From contig NZ_JAMBOQ010000001.1 of the NCBI RefSeq assembly GCF_023715685.1, positions 930,001 through 994,000 of the forward strand: DNA of 64,000 bases, written 5' to 3'. This DNA is from Priestia aryabhattai. Its GTDB lineage: Bacteria; Bacillota; Bacilli; Bacillales; Bacillaceae_H. The notes beneath the pieces are model-generated. The model was not told the origin of the DNA and searched no databases. It saw nothing but the letters and a program-made list of their open reading frames with translations. Each line of letters opens with the position of its first letter. Positions within the stretch are counted from its first letter, which is position 1. The position numbers and the translations under genes are program-made. Shown here piece after piece: positions 39,887 to 50,369 of the stretch.

Positions 39887-41149
39887 TTAAATCCCCTTTC
39901 GCATCATGTTATATGAAAATAGAGGTTGGTCCACTTTAAATTTCACAATTTGCAGCGGATGACGCGCAGCATCTAATTCATTGCCATCTTCGTCCCAAAT
40001 TTTATCTATTTTTTGCGTAAAGTTTTTAATTTCCGGACCGAAAAATTCCACTTCTTCTCCCGGTTTAAAATAGTTACGCTGTTGCAATGTCACGATGCTT
40101 GTTTCTTCATCATAATTCAATACTAAACCAGCAAAATCAAATTTTGTTTTCTTGCCGTGTACGCCAAACATTTGCTCATCCACTCCAGGAACTCCTTCAA
40201 AAAAGGCAGGAGCCGTATCGCGGTTTGCACATTTGTCTAGTTCATCAAGCCATTCTTTTTGAATAACAAAATTCTCAGGATCTGCACAGTATGCGTCAAT
40301 CACTTTACGATATACGCTCACCACTGTTGCAATATAGTGAATCGATTTCATACGTCCTTCAATTTTCAAGCTATCAATACCCAGCTCAATCATTTGAGGG
40401 ATAGATTGAATTAAATTTAAGTCTTTTGGACTCATCGCAAACGGATCGTCTTGTTCATCAAATAAAGCCGTTTCCGTTTTGCCGTCTTCTACTTTAAATA
40501 AATCATAGTCCCAACGGCATGATTGACAGCAGCCTCCACGGTTTGAATCACGCGCTGTCATATGGTTACTTAGCACGCAGCGTCCTGAATAAGCAATACA
40601 CATCGCTCCGTGAATAAAAGCTTCAATTTCAATATCCACTTTTTCTTTCATTTCGCGCATTTCTTCAGCACCCGTTTCACGAGCCAGCACAACACGTTCT
40701 AACCCTTCTTCTTTCCAGAACTGAACGGCCTTCCAGTTTGAGAGTGATTGCTGTGTACTTAAATGTACTTCAAGCTTAGGTGCAACGCGTCGACAGGTTT
40801 CAATGATTAACGGATCAGCTACGATGATTCCAGAAACACCAGCGCGCTCTAATCCCATTAAGTAGTCTTCAAGTCCGTCCATATTTTCATTGTGAGCAAA
40901 AATGTTTGTTGTAACATAAATACGCGCGCCGTATTTGTTTGCAAACTGAACACCTTCTGCCATTTCTTCAAATGTAAAGTTATCTGCATTTGAACGAAGG
41001 CCAAACTCTTTTCCTCCGATAAATACAGCATCTGCTCCATAGTGTACGGCAACTTTTAATTTTTCAAGGTTACCGGCTGGAGCTAACAACTCAGGCTTCT
41101 TAGTAATAACTCGTTTACCTTCTACTACAGTATCGATTTGAACAGCCAT
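39887..41149 (-). CDS. yrrO: U32-family tRNA hydroxylation protein TrhP2 (YrrO)
   Basis: A U32 peptidase-like protein of 420 residues. The family is now known to help form 5-hydroxyuridine at tRNA wobble position 34, using prephenate. It shows the cysteine-rich iron-sulfur region ([23 protein letters not shown]) and the [13 protein letters not shown] start. In B. subtilis yrrO acts with yrrN, and YrrM then methylates ho5U. The same three genes are consecutive here. The ATG at 41149 follows AGGAGG. Confidence 0.93.
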   Translation of the reverse strand: MAVQIDTVVEGKRVITKKPELLAPAGNLEKLKVAVHYGADAVFIGGKEFGLRSNADNFTFEEMAEGVQFANKYGARIYVTTNIFAHNENMDGLEDYLMGLERAGVSGIIVADPLIIETCRRVAPKLEVHLSTQQSLSNWKAVQFWKEEGLERVVLARETGAEEMREMKEKVDIEIEAFIHGAMCIAYSGRCVLSNHMTARDSNRGGCCQSCRWDYDLFKVEDGKTETALFDEQDDPFAMSPKDLNLIQSIPQMIELGIDSLKIEGRMKSIHYIATVVSVYRKVIDAYCADPENFVIQKEWLDELDKCANRDTAPAFFEGVPGVDEQMFGVHGKKTKFDFAGLVLNYDEETSIVTLQQRNYFKPGEEVEFFGPEIKNFTQKIDKIWDEDGNELDAARHPLQIVKFKVDQPLFSYNMMRKGI

Positions 41150-41188
41150 CGTTTGTACCTCCTTTGTTTATCTTTCTTTGCATGATTC

Positions 41189-42118
41189 TTAATATACCGT
41201 TTCTTTAAAGAAAAACCCTGTGTCTAACGGGCGGTTAATTGGCTGCAAGCTTTCAATTTCTTCTAACAAATCATCTTTAACGTTTTCGTATTCTTCACGG
41301 TCATCTACACATAAATCAATCGCTTGACGATATTTTTTTGTTACTTCTAAAATATATTGCGGTGACTTTAATACGCCGTCAATTTTGAATACATCTACTT
41401 CAGCGTCAATCATTTCTGACAGCTCATCAATAATACACATATCATTTGGACTCATAATATGCGTTCCATTTTCATCTTCGAAAATTGGATACTTATTGTT
41501 TCGCTCATTATCAAGTAAAAACATATCTTTTTCTACTTTACGATTTTCAATTTCCATGACTTTTCCTTGATACTCAAAGTAGTTGCCAAGAAGTGAACGT
41601 TTTGATTGGAACATACACGTCATGCCATGCACCTGAACTTCAATTTCCACTTCGGCTTTTTCTTTGATATCAATAATGCTATCCATGCTTAGCTCACGAG
41701 CAAGAACTGCACGCTTAGCTCCTTTACGACCCCAGTAGTTACATGAATACCAGTTTGTTCCCGTTGTTTCAGTACTCCAGTGCATCTTCATTTCTGGAGC
41801 TGTTTCACGCACTGCCATCAATACAGCAGGATCTCCAAATACAATCGCATCCACGCTTGCTTCTTTTAAGAATAAAATATATTCATTTAATTCGGCGATT
41901 TTATCATTGTGAAATAATCCGTTCATCGCTACGTAGACTTTTGCATCATGCTGATGAGCAATATTCACAGCTTCTACGATATCTTCACGTTTGAATTCAC
42001 CTGCTAAACGCAAACCGTAGCGCTGTTCACCAACCATAATAGCTGTTGCTCCAGCTTGTAGTAATGATTCGATTTCCGAAACTGCAGTTGGTGTCACTAA
42101 TAGTTCTGGTTTTTTCAT
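41189..42118 (-). CDS. yrrN: U32-family tRNA hydroxylation protein TrhP1 (YrrN)
   Basis: A shorter U32 protein (309 residues) paired with yrrO in forming tRNA 5-hydroxyuridine. It starts MKKPELLVTPTAVSEIESLL and carries the matching core (VHGMTCMFQSKRSLLGNYF) but lacks the full Cys cluster of its partner, in line with a heteromeric complex. Its ATG overlaps the trmR stop as ATGA. Confidence 0.92.
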   Translation of the reverse strand: MKKPELLVTPTAVSEIESLLQAGATAIMVGEQRYGLRLAGEFKREDIVEAVNIAHQHDAKVYVAMNGLFHNDKIAELNEYILFLKEASVDAIVFGDPAVLMAVRETAPEMKMHWSTETTGTNWYSCNYWGRKGAKRAVLARELSMDSIIDIKEKAEVEIEVQVHGMTCMFQSKRSLLGNYFEYQGKVMEIENRKVEKDMFLLDNERNNKYPIFEDENGTHIMSPNDMCIIDELSEMIDAEVDVFKIDGVLKSPQYILEVTKKYRQAIDLCVDDREEYENVKDDLLEEIESLQPINRPLDTGFFFKETVY

Positions 42119-42771
42119 TCTTGGTCACCTCTTTTAATACTAATCGCGATTCCGTCTCCAATAGGGAGAATAGTTGTATAATAATCGGGATGATTCATCA
42201 GCCACGTATTGTATGCCTGAATTTTTTTAATTAAGCTGCGGCGTCGACGTGTTTCTACTTCCGCCAAATCAGTCGCTACGTGACCTTTAAATAGTACGTT
42301 ATCCGAAATAATCATTCCTTTAGAAGATAGCATCGGCTCATAATGTTCAAAAAAACGCTGATACTGACCTTTAGCTGCATCGATAAAGATTGCATCATAA
42401 GGACCATGACGTTCAATTTCATCTCTAAGCTCTAGTGCATCTCCAAACAACGACACAATTTTATCTTGTTTTCCTGCCCGTTCAATAAACTCTTGCGCTT
42501 TTTGGTAACGCTCTTCATTTCGTTCTACCGTAACCACTCGTGCCTCTGGAAGCGCATGGGTCATTCGAATAGACGAATATGCAATGGCTGTTCCAATTTC
42601 TAATATATATTTTGGCTGATGAAGACGAAGAATTTGCAATAGCGTTTCAACACCAATCAATTCCATAATCGGAACGTGATGTTCTTTTGCATAAGCTTCC
42701 ATTTCTTCAATAAGCTCCTGGCGCTTAGGAATAAGCTGTTCGACATACTGCTCTACGTTTTGTAAAAGCAA
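42115..42771 (-). CDS. trmR: tRNA 5-hydroxyuridine methyltransferase TrmR (YrrM)
   Basis: An O-methyltransferase of 218 residues that makes 5-methoxyuridine 34 from ho5U in Bacillus tRNAs. The SAM region is KYILEIGTAIAYSSIRM, with VVTVERNEER and the metal/catalytic IFIDAAKGQY. The start is TTG at 42771, 7 bases after GGAGG. It leads trmR-yrrN-yrrO-udk with a 4-base overlap to yrrN. Confidence 0.93.
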   Translation of the reverse strand: MLLQNVEQYVEQLIPKRQELIEEMEAYAKEHHVPIMELIGVETLLQILRLHQPKYILEIGTAIAYSSIRMTHALPEARVVTVERNEERYQKAQEFIERAGKQDKIVSLFGDALELRDEIERHGPYDAIFIDAAKGQYQRFFEHYEPMLSSKGMIISDNVLFKGHVATDLAEVETRRRRSLIKKIQAYNTWLMNHPDYYTTILPIGDGIAISIKRGDQE

Positions 42772-42909
42772 AACACTTCCTCCGTTCTCAGAAGTACATT
42801 TTACATTATGTTTTCATAACGTTTCATTACTGCAAAATAGTAAGACAACTAGTCTATTATAAGTTTTTTTCGTTTTTACGTAAACCCGATATATTTTAAC
42901 ATAAAAGAT

Positions 42910-42936
42910 GGGGAATGCGAAGTATCGCGATTCCCC
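42910..42936. terminator. Hairpin after mltG
   Basis: GGGGAATGCGA paired with TCGCGATTCCCC (one bulged pair) and a 4-base loop, 17 bases past the mltG stop. The T-run on the minus strand is weak. Confidence 0.6.
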
Positions 42937-42952
42937 AATTTTAAATTTCCAA

Positions 42953-44056
42953 TTATTTTTCGGTATTTTGCTTCTCTTTGCCTGTAATATGCTTGACTTT
43001 TTCTTTATTATGTTCTTCTAACGTTTTTGTAAAAATAACTTTTCCTTCAGGTGTAGCCAAGAAGTATAAATAATCTGTATTGGCTGGATGTAACGCAGCT
43101 TTGATTGACATCAAACCAGAGCTGGCAATTGGTCCTGGAGGCAACCCTTTTACTTTATACGTATTGTAAGGAGAGTCCACTTCTAAATGCTTATAGAACA
43201 CGCGGTCTTTATGCTCTCCTAAGGCATATAAGACGGTTGGATCCGTTTGAAGAGGCATATTTTTTTCAAGGCGATTATAAAAGACGCTGGCAATTTTTTC
43301 TCGGTCGACTTTCTCAGTCGCTTCCTCTTCAATTAGAGATGACATTGTTAACAGTTTATGTGCACTGAATTTTTTCTTCTCTATTTGCCCACTGTACTGA
43401 CCTAATACATTATTTGTTTTCCCTACCATTTTATCCAATATTTCATCTAACGACACATTTTTATTATAAAAATCATACGTAACGGGATATAAATAACCTT
43501 CTAGCGGATGTTTAATATCTTTTTGCATCACTTCATCCGTTACTAAATCTGGATACTTTTCTTTCATTTTAGTGACGAATGCCTTATCGTCTAGCTTTTT
43601 CATGACTTCGTCTTTTGTAAACTTTGTATTTTTAGCAATAATATCAGCAATTTCGACAAGCTGGCGGCCTTCTGGAATGGTGACACGAATATCAGGTCGT
43701 TTTGAAACCTCGCCTTTTTCCATTTTTTCAACCATTTCTCCTAAGCTCATAGAAGGAGAAAATAAATACGTCCCGGCTTGAAATCCAGACACATGGGTTA
43801 ATTTTACGTAATAGCGAAATGCACTTTTACTTTTAATTAAATCTTCTTTTTTCAATACCGTACCAATCGATTGGACGGAAGAACCTTGTGGAATGGTCAC
43901 ATTTACTTTTTTATTACTGTTTCGATCTACCGGAGTTAAACGGGATTGAGCATAGAAAAATACACCGCCAACAAGTAAAAGAAGTAAAATAATTGTAATA
44001 AAAATAACTCGTTTTTTTCTTGAACGATTAGGTGGTAAAAATGTTTGTTGCGACAA
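42953..44056 (-). CDS. mltG: Endolytic transglycosylase MltG
   Basis: A YceG/MltG-like enzyme that cuts nascent glycan strands and probably sets their length. The 367 residues have a membrane anchor (about 17-33, FITIILLLLLVGGVFFY), a LysM-like part, and the lytic domain with the catalytic Glu region SSLIEEEATEK and LQTDPTVLYALG. The start is TTG at 44056, preceded by AGGAAG. It is yrrL in B. subtilis. The upstream leader is long and structured. Confidence 0.94.
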   Translation of the reverse strand: MSQQTFLPPNRSRKKRVIFITIILLLLLVGGVFFYAQSRLTPVDRNSNKKVNVTIPQGSSVQSIGTVLKKEDLIKSKSAFRYYVKLTHVSGFQAGTYLFSPSMSLGEMVEKMEKGEVSKRPDIRVTIPEGRQLVEIADIIAKNTKFTKDEVMKKLDDKAFVTKMKEKYPDLVTDEVMQKDIKHPLEGYLYPVTYDFYNKNVSLDEILDKMVGKTNNVLGQYSGQIEKKKFSAHKLLTMSSLIEEEATEKVDREKIASVFYNRLEKNMPLQTDPTVLYALGEHKDRVFYKHLEVDSPYNTYKVKGLPPGPIASSGLMSIKAALHPANTDYLYFLATPEGKVIFTKTLEEHNKEKVKHITGKEKQNTEK

Positions 44057-44425
44057 GCAGCTTCCTGGTTAAATCTACTTCTGTAAAAGAAGATACAACC
44101 AGTTTCACCTCTTTTCTTCTTGATTTTTTATAAGTATGAACAGAGAGGAGACATGAGATTGCGATTCATTCGTATCTCCTATAGGTGTGAGATGGTATCG
44201 CTTCCTTAAACTATCGCCTCTCCTAAAATTTTTCCATGATTTATGTTATTGTCTGCCCAAAGTCTAGTTTCATCCGTTCAAACAATGAATTCTTTTATTA
44301 AAATGCACTCTCACACGCAGGAATTATTATACTACAATTTATCTTATTTTTCGTCATTATCATACAATCTGCCCTAAGAATGCAAGGAAAAACCTTTTTA
44401 TATCTAAAAAGAACAGCCACTATGT
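44057..44425. other. Long leader or intergenic region upstream of mltG
   Basis: About 370 bases between yrzB and mltG. Next to the mltG start the minus strand can pair CTGGTT with AACCAG around an inner ATCTTCT/AGAAG stem, close to the ribosome-binding site. The rest is AT-rich with no ORF that I can support; it should hold the mltG promoter. Confidence 0.5.
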
Positions 44426-44460
44426 AAAAAAAAGCTGATAACGATTGTCATCAGCTTTTT
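44426..44460 (-). terminator. Terminator after yrzB
   Basis: AAAAAGCTGAT with its complement around a 10-base loop, ending in eight T residues, directly after the yrzB stop. Confidence 0.85.
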
Positions 44461-44468
44461 CACTATAA

Positions 44469-44753
44469 TTATTCGCCTTCTTCGTCAAGGAATGTGTTAA
44501 CCATTTCCTCAACCATGTCCCACTCTTCTTCCGTTTCAATCGGTTGAAGCTCACCGTCTTGACCATCTTCACTTGGTGTGAAAGCAGATGCATGGATTTC
44601 AATTTCTTCTTCATCATCTTGGTCTGCTCCAATTGGATAGTAAATTACATATGATTTGTTATATTGATCAGAATCAAATGTGAATAAAATTTCGCATAGC
44701 TGCTCATTTCCATTCTCATCGACGATTGTAATTTTATTTTCTTCTACGCTCAT
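44469..44753 (-). CDS. yrzB: YrzB family (DUF1292) acidic protein
   Basis: A 94-residue, very acidic protein: [20 protein letters not shown] then YVIYYPIG and a Glu/Asp-rich end ([14 protein letters not shown]). It belongs to the DUF1292 family commonly placed after ruvX and ireB. Function is unknown. The ATG at 44753 follows GAGGTG. Confidence 0.9.
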   Translation of the reverse strand: MSVEENKITIVDENGNEQLCEILFTFDSDQYNKSYVIYYPIGADQDDEEEIEIHASAFTPSEDGQDGELQPIETEEEWDMVEEMVNTFLDEEGE

Positions 44754-44907
44754 GTTTGCACCTCATTTTATATTGTAAGCTCTTAGCTTAACTTTTTCTT
44801 CAGCGAAAAGCAAGCTGTTCAGTTATTTCACTTCCCTTTTACGTACAAAAGAATATGCAAAAGGGAAATTCATAACTTTTCAGCTTAGGCAAAGCCCGCT
44901 GCTTTTG

Positions 44908-45324
44908 TTATTGCTTGCTGTCTAAGTATCCTTGAAGAATCATAACAGCTGCCATTTTATCGATTACTTTTTTGCGTTTCTTGCGGCTCACATCGGCAGA
45001 TAGCAGTACTCGCTCTGCTGCCATCGTCGACAAGCGCTCGTCCCACATCATCGTTTCAATGTTGAGTTTTTCTTTGACGTTGTCAGCAAACTCGATGCAC
45101 GCTTCGCCTCGAGGGCCAATCGTACCATTCATATTTTTAGGAAGACCCACTACGATTTTCTCTACGGAATATTCGTCAATTAACTGCTGTAAACGAGGGT
45201 ATGATTGCTCCATCTGTTCATCTGCAATTTTAATTGTTTCAATTCCTTGCGCTGTCCATCCCATTTCATCACTAACTGCCACACCAATTGTCTTGGTTCC
45301 TACATCTAATCCTAATACGCGCAT
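44908..45324 (-). CDS. ruvX: RuvX/YqgF RNase H-like nuclease
   Basis: A 138-residue RNase H-fold protein of the YqgF family, first described as a putative Holliday junction resolvase and linked in other bacteria to 16S rRNA end maturation. The catalytic Asp is in [13 protein letters not shown], and later acidic residues lie in [10 protein letters not shown] and MMWDERLST. It starts immediately after the ireB stop. It is yrrK in B. subtilis. Confidence 0.95.
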   Translation of the reverse strand: MRVLGLDVGTKTIGVAVSDEMGWTAQGIETIKIADEQMEQSYPRLQQLIDEYSVEKIVVGLPKNMNGTIGPRGEACIEFADNVKEKLNIETMMWDERLSTMAAERVLLSADVSRKKRKKVIDKMAAVMILQGYLDSKQ

Positions 45325-45594
45325 TTATGAATCCTTTCGATGCTGTTGTAAATAAGATTTAACAAGTTCTTCAATGAGCTCGTCTCGCTCTAACTGGCGA
45401 ATTGTGTTTCTCGCATCGTTATGACGAGGAATGTAAGCAGGGTCTCCTGATAACAAATACCCAACGATTTGGTTAATCGGGTTGTAGCCTTTTTCTTGCA
45501 GTGCGTCATAAACCGTAAACAATACTTCATGTACGTTTGTTTCAGCTGGCTCATCTTGAAAATTAAATTGCATGGTTTTATCAAATGAACTCAC
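45325..45594 (-). CDS. ireB: IreB family regulatory phosphoprotein
   Basis: An 89-residue DUF965 protein. In enterococci IreB is phosphorylated by the PASTA kinase IreK and reduces cephalosporin resistance. The family pattern is seen as [37 protein letters not shown] and LVKSYL. The start is GTG at 45594 after GAGGTGGG. It is yrzL in B. subtilis, and lies between alaS and ruvX as usual. Confidence 0.94.
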   Translation of the reverse strand: MSSFDKTMQFNFQDEPAETNVHEVLFTVYDALQEKGYNPINQIVGYLLSGDPAYIPRHNDARNTIRQLERDELIEELVKSYLQQHRKDS

Positions 45595-45678
45595 GGTCCC
45601 ACCTCACTCTCTTAATTTGTGAACACATTGTGCACTATGCTAAGTCTTATTTATATTGTACACCAAGAAAGAGGAGAA

Positions 45679-48312
45679 TTAAACGGATTTAACCCATTCT
45701 TCTACAGTGCCAAGTGCTTTTTCAATTTGGCTAGCGTCTTTCCCTCCAGCTTGCGCCATGTCAGGGCGTCCGCCTCCGCCTCCGCCGCAAATCGTCGCTA
45801 CTTCTTTGACAAGTTTGCCAGCATGATGGCCTTTAGCAATTAAATCTTTTGTTACACCTGCAATAATATTTACCTTTTCACCTTGTGGAGAAGCTAATAC
45901 GATCACAGCAGATTCTAATTTTTGTTTTAAATCGTCAACCATTGCACGAAGGTTATTCATATCTGTTGCATTCACTTTCGCTGCTAGTACATTCACACCA
46001 TTAATGTTTTGCACGCGATCAACGAGATTTCCAGCTTCAATATTACCAAGCTTTGTAGATAGTGAATCATTTTCACGCTGAAGATTTCGAATTTCTTCTA
46101 GTAACCCTTCAACGCGCCCTACTAAATCACGCGGGTTTGATTTTACTTTTGCCGCAGCTTCTTTTAGTAAGCCTACTTGATCATTCATTAACTGATAGGC
46201 AGCTTTTCCAGTTACAGCTTCAATACGTCGAGTACCTGCACCGATTCCAGATTCTGATACAATTTTAAATAAACCGATAACAGATGTATTTGGCACGTGA
46301 CATCCACCACATAATTCTAAGCTGTAGTCGCCTACTTGTACTACGCGCACGATATCTCCGTATTTCTCACCAAATAGCGCCATTGCACCCATTGCTTTTG
46401 CTTCGTCAATTGCTTTATTTTCGATTTGTACAGAGATGCTGTCCCAAATCTTTTCATTAACAATTTGTTCAATTTTCTCAAGCTCTTCTTGTGTCACTTG
46501 ACCAAAGTGAGAGAAGTCAAAGCGCAAGCGATCCGCTGTTACTAAAGAACCTGCTTGATTAACATGCGTTCCTAACGTATCTTTTAATGCTTGATGCAAT
46601 AAATGCGTTGCCGTATGGTTTTTCACAATAGCACTGCGATTTTCTTCATCAAGTGTCGCCGTGTATGTTGCACCTTTTATAAGCTCACCGCTTGTTACAG
46701 ATACCGTTTGTACATTTTGGCCGTTTGGCGCTTTTTGAACGTCTTTTACTTCCGCTGTTCCTGTAGCGCTTTGGATAGTACCTTGATCCGCAATTTGACC
46801 GCCGCTTTCTGCGTAGAATGGCGTGTGGCTTAAGATGACTTGCGCTTCTGTTCCAGCTTCAGCGCGATCAACAAGCTCACCGCCTACAATAATTGCTTCA
46901 ACAACTGTTTCTACTTCATTTTTATCATAGCCAACAAACTCACTTGCAACCGTTATTTCACCAAGTACGCCGCCTTGAACTTGCATAGAACTAGAATCTT
47001 GACGAGCAGCACGTGCACGCTCACGCTGCGCTTCCATTTCACGTTCAAAACCTGCATGATCAATTTTCATGTTTTCATCTTCTGCATATTCTTCTGTTAA
47101 TTCAACAGGGAAGCCATACGTATCATATAAACGGAAAACGTCTTCGCCTTGTACCGTATCGCTGTTTTGCGTTTGTTCTTTTTTAATAACGGTTGCCAAA
47201 ATAGCTAGTCCGTCATTTAACGTTTCGTGAAAACGCTCTTCTTCATTTTTTACTACGCGCTGGATAAAATCCGTTTTTTCCTTTACTTCCGGATAGAAAT
47301 CAACCATGATTTCACCTACTACCGGCACTAGCTCGTACATGAACGGACGATTAATGTTTAACTTTTTAGCATAGCGAACTGCTCGGCGTAACAAACGGCG
47401 CAGCACATACCCACGGCCTTCATTTGAAGGAAGCGCACCATCACCAACAGCAAATGTTACCGTACGAATGTGGTCAGCAATGACTTTAAATGCCGTATCT
47501 TGCTCATTATTTGTACGATATTTAGCGCCTGAAATGTTCTCTGTTGCTTCAATAATTGGCATAAACAAATCTGTATCAAAGTTTGTTTGCACATCTTGAA
47601 TAACAGAAACCATACGCTCTAAGCCCATTCCTGTATCGATGTTTTTCTTTGGAAGCGGCGTATACGTACCATCAGGATTGTGATTAAATTGAGAAAATAC
47701 GAGGTTCCAAATTTCTAAATAACGCTCATTTTCTCCACCTGGATATAATTCCGGATCAGTTAGGTCATTTCCATATGCTTCTCCGCGATCATAAAAGATC
47801 TCTGTATTTGGACCACTAGGACCTTCTCCGATATCCCAGAAGTTACCTTCCAAACGAATGATGCGTTCTTTAGGCACGCCCATTTTTTCATTCCAGATTT
47901 TAAATGCTTCTTCATCTTCAGGGTGAATCGTTACAGATAGCTTATCTGCGTCGAAGCCAATCCATTTATCGCTTGTTAAGAATTCCCATGCCCATTGGAT
48001 TGCTTCTTCTTTGAAATAATCACCGATAGAGAAGTTACCAAGCATTTCAAAAAACGTATGATGGCGAGCAGTTTTACCTACATTTTCGATATCGTTTGTA
48101 CGAATAGACTTTTGCGCGTTACAAATACGCGGGTTTTGAGGAATAACACGACCATCAAAATATTTTTTTAATGTAGCTACTCCACTGTTGATCCATAATA
48201 AAGATGGATCTTCATGCGGAACTAAAGATGCGCTAGGTTCTACATCATGGCCTTTTTCTTTAAAGAAATCTAAATACATTTGACGAACTTGTGCTGACGT
48301 CAGTTTTTTCAT
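45679..48312 (-). CDS. alaS: Alanyl-tRNA synthetase
   Basis: Charges tRNA-Ala, 877 residues. The class II catalytic core carries the motif region [16 protein letters not shown] and [18 protein letters not shown]. The editing domain has zinc ligands in [11 protein letters not shown] and CGGCHV, and the C-terminal DHHA1 domain has [15 protein letters not shown]. The ATG at 48312 follows AAAGGAGG and gives [17 protein letters not shown]. The gene sits behind an alanine T-box. Confidence 0.99.
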   Translation of the reverse strand: MKKLTSAQVRQMYLDFFKEKGHDVEPSASLVPHEDPSLLWINSGVATLKKYFDGRVIPQNPRICNAQKSIRTNDIENVGKTARHHTFFEMLGNFSIGDYFKEEAIQWAWEFLTSDKWIGFDADKLSVTIHPEDEEAFKIWNEKMGVPKERIIRLEGNFWDIGEGPSGPNTEIFYDRGEAYGNDLTDPELYPGGENERYLEIWNLVFSQFNHNPDGTYTPLPKKNIDTGMGLERMVSVIQDVQTNFDTDLFMPIIEATENISGAKYRTNNEQDTAFKVIADHIRTVTFAVGDGALPSNEGRGYVLRRLLRRAVRYAKKLNINRPFMYELVPVVGEIMVDFYPEVKEKTDFIQRVVKNEEERFHETLNDGLAILATVIKKEQTQNSDTVQGEDVFRLYDTYGFPVELTEEYAEDENMKIDHAGFEREMEAQRERARAARQDSSSMQVQGGVLGEITVASEFVGYDKNEVETVVEAIIVGGELVDRAEAGTEAQVILSHTPFYAESGGQIADQGTIQSATGTAEVKDVQKAPNGQNVQTVSVTSGELIKGATYTATLDEENRSAIVKNHTATHLLHQALKDTLGTHVNQAGSLVTADRLRFDFSHFGQVTQEELEKIEQIVNEKIWDSISVQIENKAIDEAKAMGAMALFGEKYGDIVRVVQVGDYSLELCGGCHVPNTSVIGLFKIVSESGIGAGTRRIEAVTGKAAYQLMNDQVGLLKEAAAKVKSNPRDLVGRVEGLLEEIRNLQRENDSLSTKLGNIEAGNLVDRVQNINGVNVLAAKVNATDMNNLRAMVDDLKQKLESAVIVLASPQGEKVNIIAGVTKDLIAKGHHAGKLVKEVATICGGGGGGRPDMAQAGGKDASQIEKALGTVEEWVKSV

Positions 48313-48414
48313 GATTGGTCCTCCTTTAATACTCTTCCTATTTATAGACAAAAAAATGATGACATAAAAGCATCTATTTTCCTTGTGTCCAAAAGCAATT
48401 GCTAGTTATTTGCA

Positions 48415-48640
48415 CACAAAAAAACTCTCATCCCTGTAGCAGGGACGAGAGTTGAACTCGCGGTACCACCCTGATTATAAATGCCAAAAGCATTTATCAC
48501 CTTCATAGCGTTAACGTTGCTGACACGGCAGGTTTTAGCCTGCACTCTGGACTAGCGTTCAGTTGCTCTTTGTTTAGCGCTTCTTTCAGCCAAGGAAGCT
48601 CCTCTCTAAAAACCAGTGTGCAACGTACTCGATCCATCAT
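48415..48640 (-). promoter_or_regulatory. T-box riboswitch of alaS
   Basis: The minus strand carries the T-box sequence AGGGTGGTACCGCG (48472-48459). It is followed by the terminator ACTCTCGTCCCTG paired with CAGGGATGAGAGT and a run of T (48453-48415). Stem I has the AGTA element (48629-48626) opposite a GCT triplet (48509-48507), an alanine codon that is the likely specifier. Uncharged tRNA-Ala should favour the antiterminator. Confidence 0.95.
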
Positions 48641-48700
48641 TGTGTTCAAAATATGTAGCGTTTTCTTATGGCGATATTATGACAAATTAACCGCTCTTTG

Positions 48701-49762
48701 TCAATGTTTGAGCGTATAAGAGCGGATATGCAAAATGGATATTTTAATGATTGCTAAAATTGGCACAGCCAAAATCAATCCTAATACTCCTCCAAACTCT
48801 CCTCCTAGAAGAAGAGCAAGCATGATAAACAAAGGGTGAATATGAAGACTCTTTCCTACGATAAGCGGAGACAGAACATTTCCCTCTAGAAACTGCAGCA
48901 CAAAAATAATAACAACAATGGTAATAACCAATTTTATCGAGATAGTAGCTGCAATAATAGCTGCTGGAACCGCACCAATAATTGGGCCAAAATACGGGAT
49001 GATGTTCGTTACGCCAATAATAAAGCCTAAAAGAAGTGCATAAGGTACATGAAAGAACCATAGTGCCGCTGTAGCAATCACACCAATAATGAGACAAACA
49101 AAAAATTGCCCTCTAATGTAATTGCCGAGCGATTCATTCACATCTGATAAAAAACGTTTGCCTGGTTTGTGCCACTTTTTAGGTGTGACATAAGCTGTTG
49201 CTTTCTTAATGGAAGAAAAATCCTTCAGCATATAAAAAACAATAAATGGAATAATGATTAAAATCAAAAAAGAGGTAATCAATGATTTTAACCCTTCCGC
49301 CACTTTTGCGAGCCACACGTTGAGCGTAGCCTCTACATCATCAATGCTACCTTCAATTTTCTCATGTACACCGTTTGGAAGTGAAGTTGTACGATCATGA
49401 ATCGATTCTACCCAATGTCTATATGTATTCGTAAAATGAGGCAGCTGTTCGTTTAAATCTTTTACTTGTTCGACAAAAATAGGGTACGACTTATAGGCTC
49501 CAAACCCGATTCCTCCAAAAAAGATGACGTAAATCAGTAAAATAGCTAGAGGACGAGGCACGCCTTTATCATGCGTTTTTTCAATAAGCGGATGAAGTAA
49601 ATATGTAATAAATGCTGCAATAAAAAAAGGTAGCAGTGCTTTTAAAAACATGTAAATAACAGGCAACCATAAAAACTGGACTTTAAAAAAGACTAATATG
49701 CACAGCAGCGCTAATAACAGCAGTCCGAATCTATAGAACCATTTGAATGAACTATCTTTCAA
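48701..49762 (-). CDS. yrrI: AI-2E family transporter (YrrI)
   Basis: A polytopic membrane protein of 353 residues with about seven or eight helices and the family's long non-membrane segment in the middle (about 110-190). The FLQFLEGNVLSPLIVGKSL and GGEFGGVLGLILAVPI regions are typical. The family was named for AI-2 export, but many members move other substrates; some are Na+/H+ antiporters. I choose the TTG at 49762, 8 bases after AGAGGAGG; 17 more upstream codons are open. It corresponds to yrrI upstream of alaS. Confidence 0.9.
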   Translation of the reverse strand: MKDSSFKWFYRFGLLLLALLCILVFFKVQFLWLPVIYMFLKALLPFFIAAFITYLLHPLIEKTHDKGVPRPLAILLIYVIFFGGIGFGAYKSYPIFVEQVKDLNEQLPHFTNTYRHWVESIHDRTTSLPNGVHEKIEGSIDDVEATLNVWLAKVAEGLKSLITSFLILIIIPFIVFYMLKDFSSIKKATAYVTPKKWHKPGKRFLSDVNESLGNYIRGQFFVCLIIGVIATAALWFFHVPYALLLGFIIGVTNIIPYFGPIIGAVPAAIIAATISIKLVITIVVIIFVLQFLEGNVLSPLIVGKSLHIHPLFIMLALLLGGEFGGVLGLILAVPILAIIKISILHIRSYTLKH

Positions 49763-49833
49763 CGTAAACTCCTCCTCTCTTCTATTTTTTGATAAAGAAA
49801 GGAGTTTATACATGCAGTTGTATCTTCTGCCTG

Positions 49834-49874
49834 CAAAAAAGCACTATTGCAGCTCAGTGCAATAGTGCTTTTTT
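49834..49874 (-). terminator. Terminator after yrzQ
   Basis: A 17-bp stem (AAAAAAGCACTATTGCA with its complement), a 6-base loop and a T-run lie just past the yrzQ stop. It separates that pair from yrrI. Confidence 0.85.
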
Positions 49875-49876
49875 TA

Positions 49877-50011
49877 TTAGTGAATAGCTTTCATCATACG
49901 TTTACGCATTTTTTTCATATTTCTTTTTGTAAACATCTCTCGATCATCTGCCATTTTAAATGCATAAGCTCCAAGACCGAAAGCGACTACTGACGGAATG
50001 ATTCTGCCCAT
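49877..50011 (-). CDS. yrzQ: YrzQ family (DUF3918) small protein
   Basis: A 44-residue peptide starting MGRIIPSVVAFGLGAYAFKM with one hydrophobic helix, then a very basic tail (KRNMKKMRKRMMKAIH). It matches the YrzQ type by place and pattern. GGGAGG lies before the ATG at 50011; the longer upstream frame overlaps yrzR. Function is unknown. Confidence 0.8.
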   Translation of the reverse strand: MGRIIPSVVAFGLGAYAFKMADDREMFTKRNMKKMRKRMMKAIH

Positions 50012-50036
50012 TGCTCTTCCTCCCGGTAAAAAAGAA

Positions 50037-50228
50037 TTAGAAATTGATTGTGCGCTCGTCGTCTGAGAACAAATCATCAAGCGAGCTCAATGTTCCATCT
50101 TCTTCTACTTGGTGAGTATTAATTTGTCCTTTTGAAATAGTCATTTCAATAAAACAATTCCAGCAGTAATACTGATTTACACCAATTTTGCCAACGTCAA
50201 TACTTTTACAGTTTGGACATTTAAACAA
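50037..50228 (-). CDS. yrzR: YrzR zinc-ribbon-like small protein
   Basis: A 63-residue protein starting MFKCPNCKSIDVG with two CxxC pairs (CPNC and CWNC), probably binding one zinc, and an acidic C-terminus. I take the TTG at 50228, 8 bases after GAGG, over a GTG inside that site. It is followed closely by yrzQ. Function is unknown. Confidence 0.8.
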   Translation of the reverse strand: MFKCPNCKSIDVGKIGVNQYYCWNCFIEMTISKGQINTHQVEEDGTLSSLDDLFSDDERTINF

Positions 50229-50328
50229 AGTCGACACCTCTTTATACGTTCTAATTATATAAACGCATTATGTCCACTTCTTTCCATGTCCATACTTTAT
50301 TTTCTGACAATTAGCAAAGAAGGATGGT

Positions 50329-50357
50329 AACAAAGGAGTTTATTTAACTCTTTGTTA
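50329..50357. other. Hairpin after recD2
   Basis: AACAAAGGAGTT and AACTCTTTGTT pair with a 5-base loop, 13 bases past the recD2 stop. There is no T-run on the minus strand, so its role as a terminator is doubtful. Confidence 0.4.
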
Positions 50358-50369
50358 GCATGCGAAAGG

